15,592 nucleotides of DNA from Oscillospiraceae bacterium. GTDB lineage: Bacteria > Bacillota > Clostridia > Oscillospirales > Oscillospiraceae. The notes beneath the pieces were generated by a model. That model worked only from the letters and a program-made list of their open reading frames with translations, was not told the origin of the DNA and searched no databases. Both the position numbers and the translations under genes were made by a program. Positions 14,304-15,592 of the stretch are shown here, in pieces. The stretch is taken from contig JAHHSJ010000049.1 of assembly GCA_020025295.1 (NCBI GenBank), forward strand, positions 1-15,592. The letters run 5' to 3'. Position 1 is the stretch's first letter. Each line of letters starts with the position of its first letter.

Positions 14304-14327
14304 TATATTTTTTCTTAAGGTGGACTT

Positions 14328-14356
14328 TTGTTTTTTCTCCGCCCCTATGCTATACT
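14328..14356 (+). promoter_or_regulatory. Extended -10 promoter of the SecB-like gene
   Basis: TTGTTT (14328-14333), a 17-base spacer and TATACT (14351-14356) preceded by TGC. The leader is short, about 30 bases. Confidence 0.65.
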
Positions 14357-14391
14357 CATAGCAAATATACCGTTCAAAGGAGTCCTATGTC

Positions 14392-14814
14392 ATGTTGAAT
14401 GTCACGCTGATCTCCCAGCGAGTGCAAGAGATTCATTTCGTCAACCACATCGAAACCGCCGGCAAGATCGAAATGACCAACCGGTTCCACTTCCATGTCA
14501 ACTTCTCCGACGACAACCGCAGCTGCCGTGCCGAGCTTTACCAGTCCGCCCAGAAGAAGGACGACCCGGATCAGCTCTTCCTGTCCGGCGCCATCGTGGG
14601 TATCTTCCGGCTGGAGGGAATGGAGACCGATCAGGACAAACGGGTGGCCCATGTCCTCTGCTACGACCAGCTGTTTCCCTACCTCCAAAGCATGCTCACC
14701 TTTGTGGCCTCCGGCTCCGGTCTGCCCGCATTTCTGATTCAAAAGCGAGCCATGGACCCCAACCAGATCGTGCTGAACCACCCGACACCCGAGGAATCTC
14801 TCCCCATCGTGTGA
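14392..14814 (+). CDS. SecB-like small protein
   Basis: A 140-residue cytosolic protein with no signal peptide. Its plan resembles SecB-type chaperones: an N-terminal beta region (FHFHVNFSDDNRSC, then LFLSGAIVGIFRLEG), then a helix with the SecB-like pattern CYDQLFPYLQSMLTFVASGS followed by GLPAFLIQKRAMDP at about 110-123. Compare the LFPYxRExIxxLTxRGGFPxLLLxPxNF pattern of SecB. SecB holds unfolded preproteins, but true SecB is rare in Firmicutes, where SecB-like proteins often have other or unknown roles. AAAGGAG is nine bases before the ATG; an ATG at 14387 is out of frame and stops at once. There is no toxin, antitoxin or sec gene next to it. Family assignment is by motif only. Confidence 0.65.
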   Translation: MLNVTLISQRVQEIHFVNHIETAGKIEMTNRFHFHVNFSDDNRSCRAELYQSAQKKDDPDQLFLSGAIVGIFRLEGMETDQDKRVAHVLCYDQLFPYLQSMLTFVASGSGLPAFLIQKRAMDPNQIVLNHPTPEESLPIV

Positions 14815-14830
14815 CCCGTCAGACCCACCC

Positions 14831-14863
14831 CCACGGCAGAAGTTTTTTCTGCCGTGGTTTTTT
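14831..14863 (+). terminator. Intrinsic terminator after the SecB-like gene
   Basis: CCACGGCAGAA (14831-14841) pairs perfectly with TTCTGCCGTGG (14847-14857) around GTTTT, followed by a run of six T. Confidence 0.95.
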
Positions 14864-14866
14864 CTC

Positions 14867-14895
14867 TTGACGCATTAGAACATATGTGCTATATT
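14867..14895 (+). promoter_or_regulatory. Strong promoter with SOS boxes
   Basis: TTGACG (14867-14872), a 17-base spacer and TATATT (14890-14895) preceded by TGC form a near-consensus promoter with an extended -10, immediately after the upstream terminator. One LexA-type box occupies its spacer and a second covers the expected transcript start, so it looks repressed until DNA damage. No open reading frame with a ribosome site begins within 300 bases downstream. Confidence 0.75.
14877..14890 (+). promoter_or_regulatory. LexA/SOS-type operator, imperfect copy
   Basis: AGAACATATGTGCT is a one-mismatch inverted repeat of the GAAC-N4-GTTC type bound by Firmicutes LexA (DinR). It lies between the -35 and -10 hexamers and is centred 26 bp from the perfect copy. 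Confidence 0.6.
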
Positions 14896-14902
14896 ACATT
14901 CC

Positions 14903-14916
14903 AGAACAAGTGTTCT
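14903..14916 (+). promoter_or_regulatory. LexA/SOS-type operator, perfect copy
   Basis: AGAACAAGTGTTCT is a perfect palindrome of 6-bp arms around AG and contains an exact GAAC-N4-GTTC. It covers the expected transcript start of the promoter at 14867-14895. Confidence 0.65.
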
Positions 14917-14924
14917 AGTTTTAT

Positions 14925-14978
14925 TTGGTTTACACTTGGTTTCCATAAGATTTCATAACGCCATTGGGTTTACCATAA
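14925..14978 (+). repeat. Three near-identical direct repeats in an AT-rich stretch
   Basis: TTGGTTTACA (14925-14934), TTGGTTTCCATAA (14936-14948) and TTGGGTTTACCATAA (14964-14978) share a TTGG-TTTNCCATAA core. They lie in the AT-rich stretch just downstream of the SOS-type promoter, within its predicted transcript. No function is evident. Confidence 0.45.
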
Positions 14979-15054
14979 TTCAACATATTGTGCTTTATTG
15001 TTTTGATTTTAGAATAAAAAAACTATATTTTGTGATAATATCTCGGTTTTGCTC
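14979..15054. other. AT-rich non-coding stretch
   Basis: Between the direct repeats and the second promoter the sequence is A/T-rich (for example AATAAAAAAACTATATTTTG), unlike the surrounding genes. No open frame with a ribosome site, hairpin or RNA gene is seen. It completes the account of the long gene-free region 14815-15256. Confidence 0.5.
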
Positions 15055-15083
15055 TTTACGAATCCCCCCACTTGTGGTATAGT
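15055..15083 (+). promoter_or_regulatory. Second promoter upstream of the right-edge gene
   Basis: TTTACG (15055-15060), a 17-base spacer and TATAGT (15078-15083) preceded by TGG. It would start a transcript near 15090 with a leader of about 165 bases before the ATG at 15257. A TATGAT at 15211-15216 could be a further -10, but without a good -35. Confidence 0.6.
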
Positions 15084-15089
15084 CTGTAT

Positions 15090-15211
15090 GAACCGAAGAA
15101 GGCACTGTTGCCCCGCCCTCTCCGAGAAAGGGCGGTTCTCAAGTTCAAATCTCCCACCCCGACCGATTGATTTCCGCTTCTTCGTCCGTTTTATGGGACT
15201 GTTTTCGGGGT
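15090..15211 (+). ncRNA. Possible structured leader or small RNA (unidentified)
   Basis: The segment after the second promoter can fold: CGAAGAA (15094-15100) with TTCTTCG (15178-15184) encloses a small hairpin GGCA/TGCC (15101-15112) and a stronger one, CCGCCCT (15113-15119) with AGGGCGG (15129-15135). A competing 7-bp GC-rich helix, ACCCCGA (15156-15162) with TCGGGGT (15205-15211), would exclude the closing stem. I cannot match it to a known riboswitch, tRNA, 6S or SRP RNA. No coding frame with a ribosome site was found in it. Confidence 0.3.
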
Positions 15212-15256
15212 ATGATCTAGTTATAAAAAATCCGTCGCAAAGGAGGCATGGCTTTC

Positions 15257-15592
15257 ATGAAAACGCTCTATTTCAAAACCAATCACTTTGTCCACAGAGA
15301 CGGCAATGTGATCGACTTCACCGAATACCGCAATCGTATGCAGCACGCTAAAGCCGTTCCTGCCGCCGTGGGTGACGAAGTGAGCTATCAGTGGGAAACC
15401 GACGACTCCGTCTGGCACAGCAAGGAATCCGCCCCCAAGGCCGTCCGCGCCAAACGAGTGCAGCACAGCTCTGTGGCAGACAAGCTTCCGGCACTGGTGG
15501 AGAAATTCCGGCAGTACCCTCTGGCCGACAAGCTGGAAATCGCCGCTGCCGCGGCTACGCTGGGTCTGGTACTCACCATCTGGCTGCAGTTT
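15257..15592 (+). CDS. Hypothetical membrane protein, 5' part (runs off right edge)
   Basis: Open from an ATG at 15257 to the window end, 112 codons. I do not recognise the family. The N-terminal part is hydrophilic and basic (MKTLYFKTNHFVHRDG, then VIDFTEYRNRM), has a middle region rich in Lys/Glu/Trp, and reaches a hydrophobic segment at about 95-112 (EIAAAAATLGLVLTIW) that is cut by the edge, so it is probably membrane-anchored with a long cytosolic N-terminus. AAAGGAGG at 15239-15246 is ten bases before this ATG; the in-frame ATG at 15248 is too close to it. It lies downstream of both the SOS-boxed promoter and the promoter at 15055-15083, so it could be DNA-damage inducible (inference). 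Confidence 0.7.
   Translation, partial: MKTLYFKTNHFVHRDGNVIDFTEYRNRMQHAKAVPAAVGDEVSYQWETDDSVWHSKESAPKAVRAKRVQHSSVADKLPALVEKFRQYPLADKLEIAAAAATLGLVLTIWLQF

Noticed and set aside
15135..15165. tRNA-like 3' end (GTTCAAATC followed by CCCCGACC)
   Set aside because: The bases flanking the T-loop-like sequence do not pair into a T-stem, and no matching acceptor, anticodon or D arm lies upstream. Not a tRNA or a clear att remnant.
15049..15351. 100-residue open frame overlapping the right-edge gene
   Set aside because: No ribosome site, composition atypical, and it overlaps the well-supported start at 15257 in another frame.

Overview
The window looks like the chromosome of an anaerobic, moderately GC-rich Clostridia member, most likely Oscillospiraceae (the Flavonifractor/Lawsonibacter/Oscillibacter type). 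This is inferred, without a database search, from strong AGGAGG ribosome binding sites, TTG/GTG starts, intrinsic terminators ending in U-runs, and families typical of Firmicutes (DUF975, LicD, LTA-synthase family, cytidylate-kinase-like protein, zinc-type anti-sigma factor). No phage, insertion sequence, CRISPR array, rRNA or convincing tRNA was seen. Most genes form short units separated by a hairpin terminator and a recognisable -35/-10 promoter.

Layout. 1-139 (-): 5' end of an unknown gene running off the left edge. 244-1140: cation diffusion facilitator with a non-standard metal site. 1333-2100: short-chain dehydrogenase. 2282-4189: MATE exporter plus a flavodoxin-fold protein with an iron-sulfur-type cysteine motif. 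4362-6307: cytidylate-kinase-like protein translationally coupled to a second MATE exporter. 6500-7984: glycerol kinase. 8085-8984: LicD-family transferase. 9187-11696: four tightly overlapping genes, namely an ECF sigma factor, its putative zinc anti-sigma factor and two membrane proteins. A shared hairpin separates these from the leftward genes: 11762-13330 (-), a membrane-anchored phosphoglycerol transferase/LTA-synthase family enzyme, and 13534-14247 (-), a DUF975 membrane protein. 14392-14814 (+): small SecB-like protein. 14864-15256: long non-coding region with a strong promoter carrying two LexA/SOS-type boxes, AT-rich direct repeats, a second promoter and a possible structured leader. 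15257 to the end (+): 5' part of an unknown protein with a membrane segment.

How the parts may fit together. Much of the content concerns the envelope and transport: two MATE pumps, a CDF carrier, a LicD transferase that may decorate surface polymer, a phosphoglycerol-type transferase, and a sigma/anti-sigma module with membrane partners that looks like an envelope-signal relay. Glycerol kinase makes glycerol-3-phosphate, the ultimate donor unit for phosphoglycerol polymers, but it has its own promoter, so that link is inference. The parts that look least described are the SOS-controlled non-coding segment at the right end, the stand-alone SecB-like protein, the four-gene sigma module and the kinase/MATE pair.
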